In this document: piece by piece, positions 50,513-58,456 of the stretch
How the letters are laid out: each line of letters starts with the position of its first letter
Position numbering within the stretch: the first letter of the stretch is position 1
Source: UBA12014 sp029248335
GTDB lineage: Bacteria; Planctomycetota; Phycisphaerae; Phycisphaerales; SM1A02
Direction of reading: 5' to 3'
Length of the DNA stretch: 64,000 bases
NCBI GenBank assembly: GCA_029248335.1
Contig: JAQWJM010000026.1
Coordinates: 1 to 64,000 of the forward strand
Notes under the pieces: model-generated
What the model was told of the DNA's origin: nothing
The model's database searches: none
Seen by the model: the letters and a program-made list of their open reading frames with translations, nothing else
Program-made: the position numbers and the translations under genes

Positions 50513-53124
50513 CCGGCACCTCCCCCGCCGCCCGGCGGAAAGAGCCGAAGCCATCGGTCGAGCGAACCGCTTCCGCCGCCGACGAAGAGATCGGGACCAT
50601 GACGTTCCAGTCGATCCTCGTCGACGCCCGTCGAGACGCCGTCCATGCGACGTCGTTGCTCGATCCGCTGAAGCTTGATCCGGGCCCGACGGGTCGCCTT
50701 TCGGGCCATTTCGTCGTCACCGATCCGGGACGCGAGATTCGCCAGCGAGACCAGCGCCTCCACCGCGACCGGCTCCTCCGCGAATCGCTGCTCCACCTCG
50801 CGGTAGACCTTGATCGCCTCGTCCATCTCGCCGAGGCGTTCGCGAACCGTTCCACGCTGGAGCCCCGCCACCCGCAGCAGATTCCGCTGCAACGGCGTGA
50901 GCAGCGGCGGATCCACGCCGTCGAGGCGATCGACGACGCCCTCGAATCGCTCGAGCGCCCGCACCAACGCCGAACGACGGGAGATCTCGAGTTCGGCGCG
51001 ATATCCGGGGGAGATCGGCGAATGCTCGAGGTCCCGGGTCGAATCATCGTCGAGCTGGCTCGCGAGCCGTTCCGCCCGATGAAGCCAGGCGACGCCGGCG
51101 AGCGCGGAGGCCTCGCCCCATCGATCGTCCGTGGGATAGCGGTCGAGCCAGGGCTCGAGCCCCTCGACCGCTTCAAGCCATCGTTCCTGGCCCACGAACA
51201 GTCGACCGAGGTGGAAGGTCGCATCGCGATAATCGGCGGACCGAGGATCGACCTCGCGCCCCTCGAGAAAATCCCGAAGGAGCCCCTCCGCCTCGAGCGC
51301 TCCGCCGCTTCCGGGCGTCGCGAGCAGGGCGCGGGCGAGTCCGACCTTGGCGCGGGTCCAGTACCCGGACTTCTCCTCGGGCCTCGCCTCACCTTCCTTG
51401 AGCAGGCGTCGGTACCAGACCCCCGCCTCCTCGTATCGCATCATCCCGTGAAGACCGAGCGCGATTCGATACATCGCTTCCGGCCGGTTCTGATGATCGG
51501 TCTCGCCATCCACGAATCGTTCATAGAGCGCGAGCGCCTTCCGTGGGCGACCCGCGGTGTCGTACAACTCGGCGGCCTGCCACAGCAGATCGCTTCGGTA
51601 GGTCGCGGACGGCGTGAGGACGTCGATCTCGAGGACCGCCTCCGCCGCGGCGACCAGATGCCCGTTCGCCTTGACCCGCGCCGCCACCGGAATCGCCTCG
51701 TACGAGACGTCGCGAAGATCGATGCCGTCGAACCGGGGGCCCACCGCGAGCTCCACCGAACGCCGATGCGTGTCGGCGACCCTCGACAAGGCCTGCATGC
51801 GTGCCGAGGGATCGTTCCCGAAGCGAACCGCGAACACCGCGAGATCGCGTGCGATCGAGACGACCACCGTTTCGGCTTCGCGATCCGTGATCGCCTCGGC
51901 GTGACCCATCATCCGGTCCGACGCCCGGATCGCGGCCAACACGGCTTCTTCGAGGACGGCGGGCGAGAACGCGGGGTTCCCACCCACCACGACCGCGGCA
52001 TCCGAGAATTCCCGGATCGCCACTTCCGGCTCACCGGTGATCGCCGCGAGTTCACCAAGTCCGATCCGGGACGCCAGCCGTTGGCGAGCGGTCACCTGCG
52101 GCACGGAGAAGACGCCGGAGAACCGACGCTTCGCGTCATCGAACTCGTCACGTGCGAGATGCAGACGCCCGAGCGAGATCATCGCCTCCGCGGCGACCGG
52201 GGCCGTCGATCCGAGGTGGTCGATGACGAATTCGTAGCGTTCCGCGGCCGGAATCGGCCGACTCGCCGCGAGATACGCGTGGCCGAGAAGCACGTGAAGT
52301 TCCGCCCAGTCGACCATCACCCCGGGCGACTGCTCGGCGGCACCTTCCAGGCGCTGCATGTCGACGATCATCGCCGGCACCAGCCCCGAGACATCACCCT
52401 CGCGGATGCGGAGCCTCGCCCGGAATCCGACGGCCCAGGACTCGATCGCGAGCCCCGGATCCTCGGCCAGAAGTTCATTGACGGAAGCCGCGAGGCCGGC
52501 GGGCTCGACCCCTGCTTCCAGATCCTGGAGCAACGCCTGCTGCATCAGGGCATGCCGCCTGGTGCGGGCATCGGTCGCGATCCCGACGTCGCGGGCATCG
52601 AGCAGTCCACCGAACCGAGCCGACGCGTCCTCGAGCCGATTCGCGTTCACCTCGGAGATGGCGAGGTGATGACGCTGCCGCTCCGAAAGCTCGGCACCGG
52701 CCAGAGACGCCTCGAGATACGCATCCGCGATCCCCGCAGCGATCTCCGCCGAGGCGGTCTCGATCGGCGCGTGACGGGCGACGAGACAGTCCGCGATCAA
52801 CACTCGATGCCACGCCCGATGCGGAATCATCGCGTCGTGGGTGGGATCGACCTCCGCGACGATCGCCGATGCGGCATCGAGATCGCCTTGAACAAGCAGC
52901 GACTCCGCGAGCTGAAGCTGGGCGACCGGATCGATCTCCGCGGCCTGCGTGTTCGAGCGATGCCAGAACGCCGCCAGAATCGCGACCAGCGAGACCGCGA
53001 TGAGCGGAAACTGCCAGGAGCGTCCGCGGACGACGGCTGGTTCGATCGAGCCTTCGATCGGGCCCGGCTCGGCCGATGGACCTTCGGCCTCGGGGGCCTT
53101 TGATTCTGCACGATCGTCCGTCAC
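50509..53124 (-). CDS. Large TPR-repeat membrane protein heading the flagellar operon
   Basis: An 871-aa protein with one membrane span near residues 37-54 (FPLIAVSLVAILAAFW) after an acidic N-terminus. The rest, probably periplasmic, is a long array of tetratricopeptide-like helix pairs (QLAESLLVQGDLDAASAIV, AISLGRLHLARDEFDDAKRRF, KALALYERFVDGE, IKVYREVEQRFAEEP). The tail is Gly/Pro-rich. I know no family function. Overlap with the FlgN-like gene and its direction make it the first gene of the motility run, so a role in building or sensing the flagellum is possible. Another option is a peptidoglycan or outer-membrane scaffold that merely shares the transcript. Confidence 0.75.
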   Translation of the reverse strand: MTDDRAESKAPEAEGPSAEPGPIEGSIEPAVVRGRSWQFPLIAVSLVAILAAFWHRSNTQAAEIDPVAQLQLAESLLVQGDLDAASAIVAEVDPTHDAMIPHRAWHRVLIADCLVARHAPIETASAEIAAGIADAYLEASLAGAELSERQRHHLAISEVNANRLEDASARFGGLLDARDVGIATDARTRRHALMQQALLQDLEAGVEPAGLAASVNELLAEDPGLAIESWAVGFRARLRIREGDVSGLVPAMIVDMQRLEGAAEQSPGVMVDWAELHVLLGHAYLAASRPIPAAERYEFVIDHLGSTAPVAAEAMISLGRLHLARDEFDDAKRRFSGVFSVPQVTARQRLASRIGLGELAAITGEPEVAIREFSDAAVVVGGNPAFSPAVLEEAVLAAIRASDRMMGHAEAITDREAETVVVSIARDLAVFAVRFGNDPSARMQALSRVADTHRRSVELAVGPRFDGIDLRDVSYEAIPVAARVKANGHLVAAAEAVLEIDVLTPSATYRSDLLWQAAELYDTAGRPRKALALYERFVDGETDHQNRPEAMYRIALGLHGMMRYEEAGVWYRRLLKEGEARPEEKSGYWTRAKVGLARALLATPGSGGALEAEGLLRDFLEGREVDPRSADYRDATFHLGRLFVGQERWLEAVEGLEPWLDRYPTDDRWGEASALAGVAWLHRAERLASQLDDDSTRDLEHSPISPGYRAELEISRRSALVRALERFEGVVDRLDGVDPPLLTPLQRNLLRVAGLQRGTVRERLGEMDEAIKVYREVEQRFAEEPVAVEALVSLANLASRIGDDEMARKATRRARIKLQRIEQRRRMDGVSTGVDEDRLERHGPDLFVGGGSGSLDRWLRLFPPGGGGGAG

Positions 53125-53150
53125 GAGATCCTCTCATTCCGCACCCGAAA

Positions 53151-53225
53151 CCCTGCATGCAGGGCACCGAGGCGCGACGATCCACGGCGACTCCATTCGC
53201 CGACTGCAGCATTCATCGGCTGCAG
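53151..53225. promoter_or_regulatory. Palindromes upstream of the motility operon
   Basis: CCCTGCATGCAGGG (53151-53164) is a perfect 14-base palindrome 27 bases before the TPR gene. Two further CTGCAG sites lie at 53204-53209 and 53220-53225. All share the CTGCA core. They could be operators of a dimeric regulator; the gap between 53125 and 53289 holds no gene. Confidence 0.35.
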
Positions 53226-53289
53226 GGTCGAGAATCCTTCAAAGCTGTCGATTATTCGCGCATTGCGTGCGCTTCTGGAGGATCGGGCC

Positions 53290-55005
53290 TCAATCGGCCT
53301 TCCGGTCGCCGGAATCGGCCTCCGCCGCCGACGGATCGATCCGCTCCCGGGTCGTCACGCACGTGCGACTCAGGAGTTCGGGCATCCCACGACCGAGCGG
53401 ATCGATGACCACCAGCAACGCCAGGGGTGGCAGAAGCAGCACGATCATCTTCAACAACGCCCGAAGGCCTCGCTGAACGGCCGTCCCACGGGTCCCGTCG
53501 ATGGAGGTGACCCGCCCCCCGACGATCGCCTTGCCGAGCGATCGATCGAAGAACACCTCGCCGATGCCCGCGATGACCGCGGTGACGACGATCGCGAAGA
53601 CGGCCGGCGCCGCCGTTTCGGGGTCGCCCGAGCGGAAACTCTCGACGAACTCGGCCGGATCGATGTCGAAGGCCACGATCGTGACCATGGCCCCCGGAAC
53701 CATGTCGATGCACAACGCCGCGATCCGGCGGGCCAGCGGCATCGGACGGAGACCCGGAGCCGGCTCACGTGGCGCCGCCCGCTCGATCCAGGGCCGGAGA
53801 AGAAGGGCCGCCATCAGGGCCGAGATCATCGCGATCCCGGTCAACGGGAAATGAATCAGCGAGAACTCGCCGGTCTCGTCGATCGGACGGATCACCTCGC
53901 CGACCGAGCCCCCGAGCGGATCGACGACCGCGATTCGAAGGCCTTCCTCGTCGGCATCGACGATCCACGGTCCCATGGCGACACCCACCACCGTCGCCCG
54001 GGGCCCCGCGACCGCCGCCGCCACCGAACCGAGCCTGAGCAACGAGAGGCCATCGCCATCACCGGGCCGGACGTAGTCGAGCAGGACATCCCCGGATTCC
54101 GTCCGACTCGCGAGCAGGACGCCGCCCTCGGACTCGACGATCGCGAGCGGCCGGGTCGCCGGCGCGGGCATGAACGACCGGGAACGCCATCCGCCTTCCT
54201 CCCAGGTCGAGAGCCGGGCCGCGTCGCCATCCCGGTCGTCGGTCCAGGCCATCACCGGCCGGACGCCCTCCGGCGTGCCGCCGACCCCGATCACCGCGTC
54301 GCGAACCCGAAGGAACTCCAACGGTGGCGACTCGACCGACCACTTCCACCGATTGGTGCTGCCGATCAGAAAAGTCGCGCCACCGTCGAGATCGGCTTCC
54401 GGCTCCTCGTCGGCCGGCGACGACGCGTCGTCCACCTTCTCCGTCGCATCGTCGACCGCGGCATCCTCCGCCGGCGTTGGCGACTCGTCTCGTTCACGAT
54501 CGATGCCCCGCGCGGCACGCTGGGAGGGAAGGAAGACCGCGACCGGGCCGTCGGCATCCCCCGCCACGCCGACCAGTCGCGGTTCCCGCGGCAACACCGG
54601 AAGCACCTCGAATCTGCCGACCGGCGACGCGTACCAGAGATTCGTCGCCGGATTCCGCTCGACCTTGAAGGACACCACTTCCCGCTGCGGGTTGTCGGCA
54701 TCGAACGGCGGCAGCACCACCCAGCAGCGGTCGCCGAAGGCGGCGATCGCTTCCGGTCGCCGGGGAACCCGGGCGACGATCCGCCCGGCGGCAGGGCCGG
54801 ACTCCCCGTCGAAGTGCATGATCTCGAAACCCGCGGTGACGTCGCCACCGTCCATCGACACGAAGACGTGCCGGCCTCCCGAGGCGGCGAGCACCGGCCG
54901 AGGCTCGTCCTCGACGAACGACGCGGCGGGCGCCGCCACGGTGAAGAGGATCCACGCCGCCACGATGGCGAACATGCGGGTCGTCGTACCAGGCATCCGC
55001 GGCAT
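53290..55005 (-). CDS. RDD-family membrane protein with large exported domain
   Basis: A 571-aa protein. After a signal-like N-terminus (MFAIVAAWILFTVAAPAASF) comes an exported region of about 360 residues, beta-rich and propeller-like but unidentified. One span follows near 375-395. The C-terminal RDD domain (about 420-540) has RRIAALCIDMVPGAMVTIVAF and FFDRSLGKAIVGGRVTS, with Arg and Asp pairs typical of the family, then LLKMIVLLLPPLALLVVIDPL. RDD proteins are unassigned; some may be transporters. The ATG shares one base with the stop of the lipoprotein gene upstream. Confidence 0.75.
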   Translation of the reverse strand: MPRMPGTTTRMFAIVAAWILFTVAAPAASFVEDEPRPVLAASGGRHVFVSMDGGDVTAGFEIMHFDGESGPAAGRIVARVPRRPEAIAAFGDRCWVVLPPFDADNPQREVVSFKVERNPATNLWYASPVGRFEVLPVLPREPRLVGVAGDADGPVAVFLPSQRAARGIDRERDESPTPAEDAAVDDATEKVDDASSPADEEPEADLDGGATFLIGSTNRWKWSVESPPLEFLRVRDAVIGVGGTPEGVRPVMAWTDDRDGDAARLSTWEEGGWRSRSFMPAPATRPLAIVESEGGVLLASRTESGDVLLDYVRPGDGDGLSLLRLGSVAAAVAGPRATVVGVAMGPWIVDADEEGLRIAVVDPLGGSVGEVIRPIDETGEFSLIHFPLTGIAMISALMAALLLRPWIERAAPREPAPGLRPMPLARRIAALCIDMVPGAMVTIVAFDIDPAEFVESFRSGDPETAAPAVFAIVVTAVIAGIGEVFFDRSLGKAIVGGRVTSIDGTRGTAVQRGLRALLKMIVLLLPPLALLVVIDPLGRGMPELLSRTCVTTRERIDPSAAEADSGDRKAD

Positions 55006-55916
55006 CAGTCGCTGCTCCGAAGGGTGTCGTCCTCGATGATCGCCGGTTCCGAGCGACGGATCTGGGCATCGAGATCGAAGAGACGGTCACTCACCCGCCC
55101 ATTGGCGACGGGGGCGTCGAAGGACATCACGAGTCGGTCACCGGCGCCCCGGCGGACCTCCACGCGGCGTGGAAGGATCGGCCAGTCTCCCGGAGGCGAT
55201 CCGATCCGATCGACCGAGTCGAACCGGGACAGGGTCGCTCGCGCGATCTCCTCGTCCGCATCGCCGATCATCCGGACCGACGTCGGACCGTCGCGCGGCG
55301 ATCCCAACTCGATCTCGATTCCGCCACGGAGCGGAAGCGGTGCGGCCCCGATTCCCCAGTCGATCGAACCGAGGGAGAACCGACAGCCTTCGTCGAAGAT
55401 CATGAGATCCGGCGGCATCGAGTCCGGGAATCGGAGGAGCCCGAGCATCGCGAAGAGCGTCGGCGGCGACAGGAACGCCGCCTCTCCATCACCGGCCCCC
55501 GGCGGTTCGACCGGATGGATCCGAAGGACGACTTCGTCCCGACGCTCGTCGAACATCCACCATCGCGGGCCGTTCCACGCCGCGGTCATGATCGACGTCC
55601 CGAGCTTCGACACGCGGATCGCGGCCCGCGACGGACCGGACCGCCAGATTCGATGGTCCGCCTGCTCGCGATCGACTTCCTCGCCATCGGCGAGCGTGAT
55701 GGTCAACGTGCCGGCCGACGAGAACCGTTCGAGCTGATCCACCCGACGATTCTGGAGATCCCGGATCGTGTTCCAGGCCGCCTGGTCACCCGGACGGCCC
55801 GGCCCTCGATCGACGTCCTGACGGACCTCGGGAGCGCACCCGGAGATCACGACGGCGGCCAGCGCCATCAGCAAGAGGAAGCGGGACCCTGCGCAGACTC
55901 GGCCGGCCATCACCAT
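55005..55916 (-). CDS. Lipoprotein, possible LolA/LolB-like fold
   Basis: A 303-aa protein with a clean lipoprotein signal (FLLLMALAAVVISGC, Cys27). The segment DQLERFSSAGTLTITLADGEEVD and repeated amphipathic strands (RAAIRVSKLGTSIMTAAWN, RWWMFDERRDEVVLRIHP) suggest a half-barrel like outer-membrane lipoprotein carriers. I cannot prove the family. The start at 55916 removes 39 upstream codons that run into the neighbouring gene. It sits eight bases after the 185-aa gene and shares its stop base with the RDD gene, so the three form one unit. Confidence 0.6.
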   Translation of the reverse strand: MVMAGRVCAGSRFLLLMALAAVVISGCAPEVRQDVDRGPGRPGDQAAWNTIRDLQNRRVDQLERFSSAGTLTITLADGEEVDREQADHRIWRSGPSRAAIRVSKLGTSIMTAAWNGPRWWMFDERRDEVVLRIHPVEPPGAGDGEAAFLSPPTLFAMLGLLRFPDSMPPDLMIFDEGCRFSLGSIDWGIGAAPLPLRGGIEIELGSPRDGPTSVRMIGDADEEIARATLSRFDSVDRIGSPPGDWPILPRRVEVRRGAGDRLVMSFDAPVANGRVSDRLFDLDAQIRRSEPAIIEDDTLRSSD

Positions 55917-55923
55917 CAAGGAT

Positions 55924-56481
55924 TCACCCCTCGTCCGCGAGGATGGTCGAGAGTTGCTCGGCGATCGCGTCGGCGTCTTCGTCGGAAAGCCGGGGATCCG
56001 TGACGGACCACAACGGAGCATCGTCACCGCCACCGACCCGCTTCAGCACCCAGACGTCGTCATCCCCGTCCCGGCGGCGGTCGACCATGCGGATCTTCCG
56101 CCGTCGAAGCAGGATGAGCCCGAGGACGAAACGGAACGCTCGGCGACCGGGATCCGCCTCCTCCTCCGCGACCATCCGTTCGAACAGGTCCACCAGCGTC
56201 TCGTCATCGACGAACATCTGCCGTTTCGATCCCGGATCGGGGATCTCGGTCCGCCACCAGCAGAGCAGCCGATCACCCAGACGACGCGCCGCATCGCCGG
56301 CCTCCCAGGCCGCGGGGTCGAAATCGAGCCGCTCCAGCACGGGGCGATCCGTGCGCGTCTCGGTCGCCAGAGGTCGCACCAACGCGGCGATGCACGGTGT
56401 TCCCACCGCGAGCTCCGCCTCGGTTTCAGCGCAACGCCCCGTGGAGCGACCGATCACCAGACCCTTCAACATCGTCGACAT
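55924..56481 (-). CDS. Conserved hypothetical protein, 185 aa
   Basis: A small soluble protein with a Cys-rich start (GRCAETEAELAVGTPCIAALV) that could be a metal site with two Cys. A helical middle follows (WEAGDAARRLGDRLLCWWRTEIPDPGSKRQMF, quoted by ends) with the RRKIRMVDRRRD stretch and an acidic tail. I do not recognise it. It is first in a unit with the lipoprotein and the RDD protein, so a shared cell-envelope job is possible. TACGAT lies six bases before the ATG at 56481, which suggests a leaderless transcript. It is divergent from cdaA. Confidence 0.65.
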   Translation of the reverse strand: MSTMLKGLVIGRSTGRCAETEAELAVGTPCIAALVRPLATETRTDRPVLERLDFDPAAWEAGDAARRLGDRLLCWWRTEIPDPGSKRQMFVDDETLVDLFERMVAEEEADPGRRAFRFVLGLILLRRRKIRMVDRRRDGDDDVWVLKRVGGGDDAPLWSVTDPRLSDEDADAIAEQLSTILADEG

Positions 56482-56487
56482 GGTCCC

Positions 56488-56493
56488 ATCGTA
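56488..56493 (-). promoter_or_regulatory. TACGAT box six bases before the 185-aa protein ATG
   Basis: TACGAT-GGGACC-ATG with no ribosome-binding site; leaderless layout. Confidence 0.4.
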
Positions 56494-56537
56494 GCCGAGC
56501 CGGCCCGCTTTCGAACGGCCTGCCGCGCCGGCTTCGA

Positions 56538-56543
56538 TATACT
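56538..56543 (+). promoter_or_regulatory. TATACT -10 candidate for cdaA
   Basis: TATACT (five of six to consensus) ends 11 bases before the cdaA ATG, which would give an mRNA leader of only about four bases. Confidence 0.45.
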
Positions 56544-56554
56544 CGGTCCCGAGC

Positions 56555-57391
56555 ATGGACAGCCTTCGACTTCCGGCCTTCTTCGACGTTTTCAGAGGCT
56601 ACGAGCCCATCGAGCTCGTGGTCGAGCTGTCGATCATCTGGCTCGTGGTCTGGATGATCCTCCGATTCCTCCGCCGCTCCAGCGGCGCGGGCGTCATTCG
56701 GGGGTTCGCAGTGCTGGTCGTGGTGGTGGCGATCCTCCTCCGGCTGACCGGCGACGCGAGCGACACCCTGGGCCGGGTCCGATTCCTCGGAGACCGGGTG
56801 GTCGGACTGGTCGCGATCATGCTGGTCGTGGTGTTCCAGCCCGAACTCCGCCAGGCGATGATCACGCTGGGTCGCGCGAAGATCTTCGGCAAGAGCCCGG
56901 CCGCTCGGGATCGGGTGGTGACCGCGGTGACCGAGGCGGTGGACTTCCTCGCGAAAAGCCAGTTCGGCGCGATCATCGTCTTCGAACGGACGCTCGGACT
57001 CGAGTCCCTGCTTCGGAACTCGGTGCCGATCGACGCCCTCGTCGACCCTCGACTCCTCCAGTCGATCTTCTACCCCAACAATCCGCTCCACGACCTCGCG
57101 GTGGTGATCCGAGGCGATCGAATCACGGCCGCCAAGGTGCAGCTGCCGCTCGCGCCTTCGGGGATGGTTCCGAGCCAGCTCGGAAGTCGCCACCGGGCCG
57201 CGGTCGGCGTCACCCTCGATTCCGACTGCCTCGTGGTCGTCGTGAGCGAGGAGAACGGTCGGGTTCGAATCGCGGAGCACGGCGTCCTCTCGCCGCCCAT
57301 CGCCCGGGAACGGTTCGCCGAGGAGTTCACGCGACGTTTCTCCGCCATCCGCGAATCGACGACACCGAGCGACACCGAGGAGGCCACCTGA
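56555..57391 (+). CDS. cdaA: Diadenylate cyclase (c-di-AMP synthase), CdaA-type
   Basis: A 278-aa membrane enzyme that makes the second messenger c-di-AMP from two ATP. Three hydrophobic spans lie in residues about 20-95. The DAC domain follows: GAIIVFERTLGLE, then PNNPLHDLAVVIRGDRI, GSRHRAAVGV (RHR 212-214), and VVVSEENG with the metal Glu. The usual DGA motif reads DLA (D180-L181-A182), and the stretch after RHR reads GVTL where GISE is common. Asp180, His179 and RHR are intact, so activity is likely but not certain. The gene is followed two bases later by its regulator-like partner. Confidence 0.9.
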   Translation: MDSLRLPAFFDVFRGYEPIELVVELSIIWLVVWMILRFLRRSSGAGVIRGFAVLVVVVAILLRLTGDASDTLGRVRFLGDRVVGLVAIMLVVVFQPELRQAMITLGRAKIFGKSPAARDRVVTAVTEAVDFLAKSQFGAIIVFERTLGLESLLRNSVPIDALVDPRLLQSIFYPNNPLHDLAVVIRGDRITAAKVQLPLAPSGMVPSQLGSRHRAAVGVTLDSDCLVVVVSEENGRVRIAEHGVLSPPIARERFAEEFTRRFSAIRESTTPSDTEEAT

Positions 57392-57392
57392 C

Positions 57393-58427
57393 ATGGCTGA
57401 CATGGAGACCCGGCGCGAACGGATCACCAACCTGGTCACGGTCACCCTCGTCACCGTCCTCATCTGGATCTGGGCGGCCGGCGAGACGCGGGAGGAGATC
57501 ACCTCCTTCACCGACCTTCGATTCTCGGGCCAGACCAGGGATTCGGTCCGGATCTCCCCCGAGGAGCTTCCCTCCGTCAGCTTCCTCATCCGAGGCCCGC
57601 GACGCGAAGTCGACGCGATCGCCGCCCGTTTCCGGGATGCGGTGGAGATCCCCATCGGAACCCTCGGGGTCCCCTCGACGCCGGGCGAGCACGAGATCGA
57701 CCTGGTGACCCTCGGCCAGTCGTTCATCGACGCGAACGAGATTCCGGTCACCGTCCTCGCCGCGGATCCGCAGACGGTCCGGATCTCGATCGAATCACTG
57801 CAACGCCGTCGCATTCCCGTGGTCGTGGAACTGCCCGACGGCGTCCAGACCACCGACGCGGTCGACGTGGCGCCGGGCGAGGTGGAACTCCTGCTTCCCG
57901 CGTCGCTCGCCGATCTTCCGGGACTCTCGGTGACCGCCCGCGTCGCCGATGCCGACGTCGCCGATCTTCCATCGGGCCGACGGCACGAACTCGAAGTCTC
58001 GCTCGTCCTGCCGGACCGCCTCGCCGGCCAGTCCGACGCGATTCGAATGACCCCGCGGAAAGCCCGCGTCGGCCTCGATCTCGTCTCGACCGATGCATCG
58101 ATCGTGGTGCCGTCGATCCCCGTCCAGGTCTCGGGCCCGCCCGCCGATCTCGACCGGCACGTCGTGACCATCGACCCGGCCTCGGTCTTCCTGCGCGACG
58201 TGACGTTGCGAGGCCCGAAGGCCGCGATCGACGACATCGCCGGCGGCCGAGCGAACGTGATCGCCTTCATCCACCTCACCAGCGACGATCTCGCGAACCG
58301 CCTCGAAGAGACGAGGATCTCGATGTGGAGACTTCCGGCGGGGGTCGAAGTGTCGAGCATCGGCGAGAAGCCCGACACCAGCCCGACGATCTCGATCACC
58401 ATCGAAGATCGCCCCCGACAGCCCTGA
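57393..58427 (+). CDS. YbbR-domain protein (CdaR-like)
   Basis: A 344-aa protein with one N-terminal membrane span (LVTVTLVTVLIWIWAAGE) and then YbbR repeats, each beginning with a stretch such as ITSFTDLRFSGQTRDSVRI or SVTARVADADVADLPSG. The domains are beta-rich and expected on the outer face of the inner membrane. In Bacillus, CdaR binds and tunes CdaA. The neighbour relation here (one base after the cdaA stop) is the same. Start is the ATG at 57393. Confidence 0.88.
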   Translation: MADMETRRERITNLVTVTLVTVLIWIWAAGETREEITSFTDLRFSGQTRDSVRISPEELPSVSFLIRGPRREVDAIAARFRDAVEIPIGTLGVPSTPGEHEIDLVTLGQSFIDANEIPVTVLAADPQTVRISIESLQRRRIPVVVELPDGVQTTDAVDVAPGEVELLLPASLADLPGLSVTARVADADVADLPSGRRHELEVSLVLPDRLAGQSDAIRMTPRKARVGLDLVSTDASIVVPSIPVQVSGPPADLDRHVVTIDPASVFLRDVTLRGPKAAIDDIAGGRANVIAFIHLTSDDLANRLEETRISMWRLPAGVEVSSIGEKPDTSPTISITIEDRPRQP

Positions 58428-58456
58428 ACCCGACCGACGGCGGATCGAATCGACCG

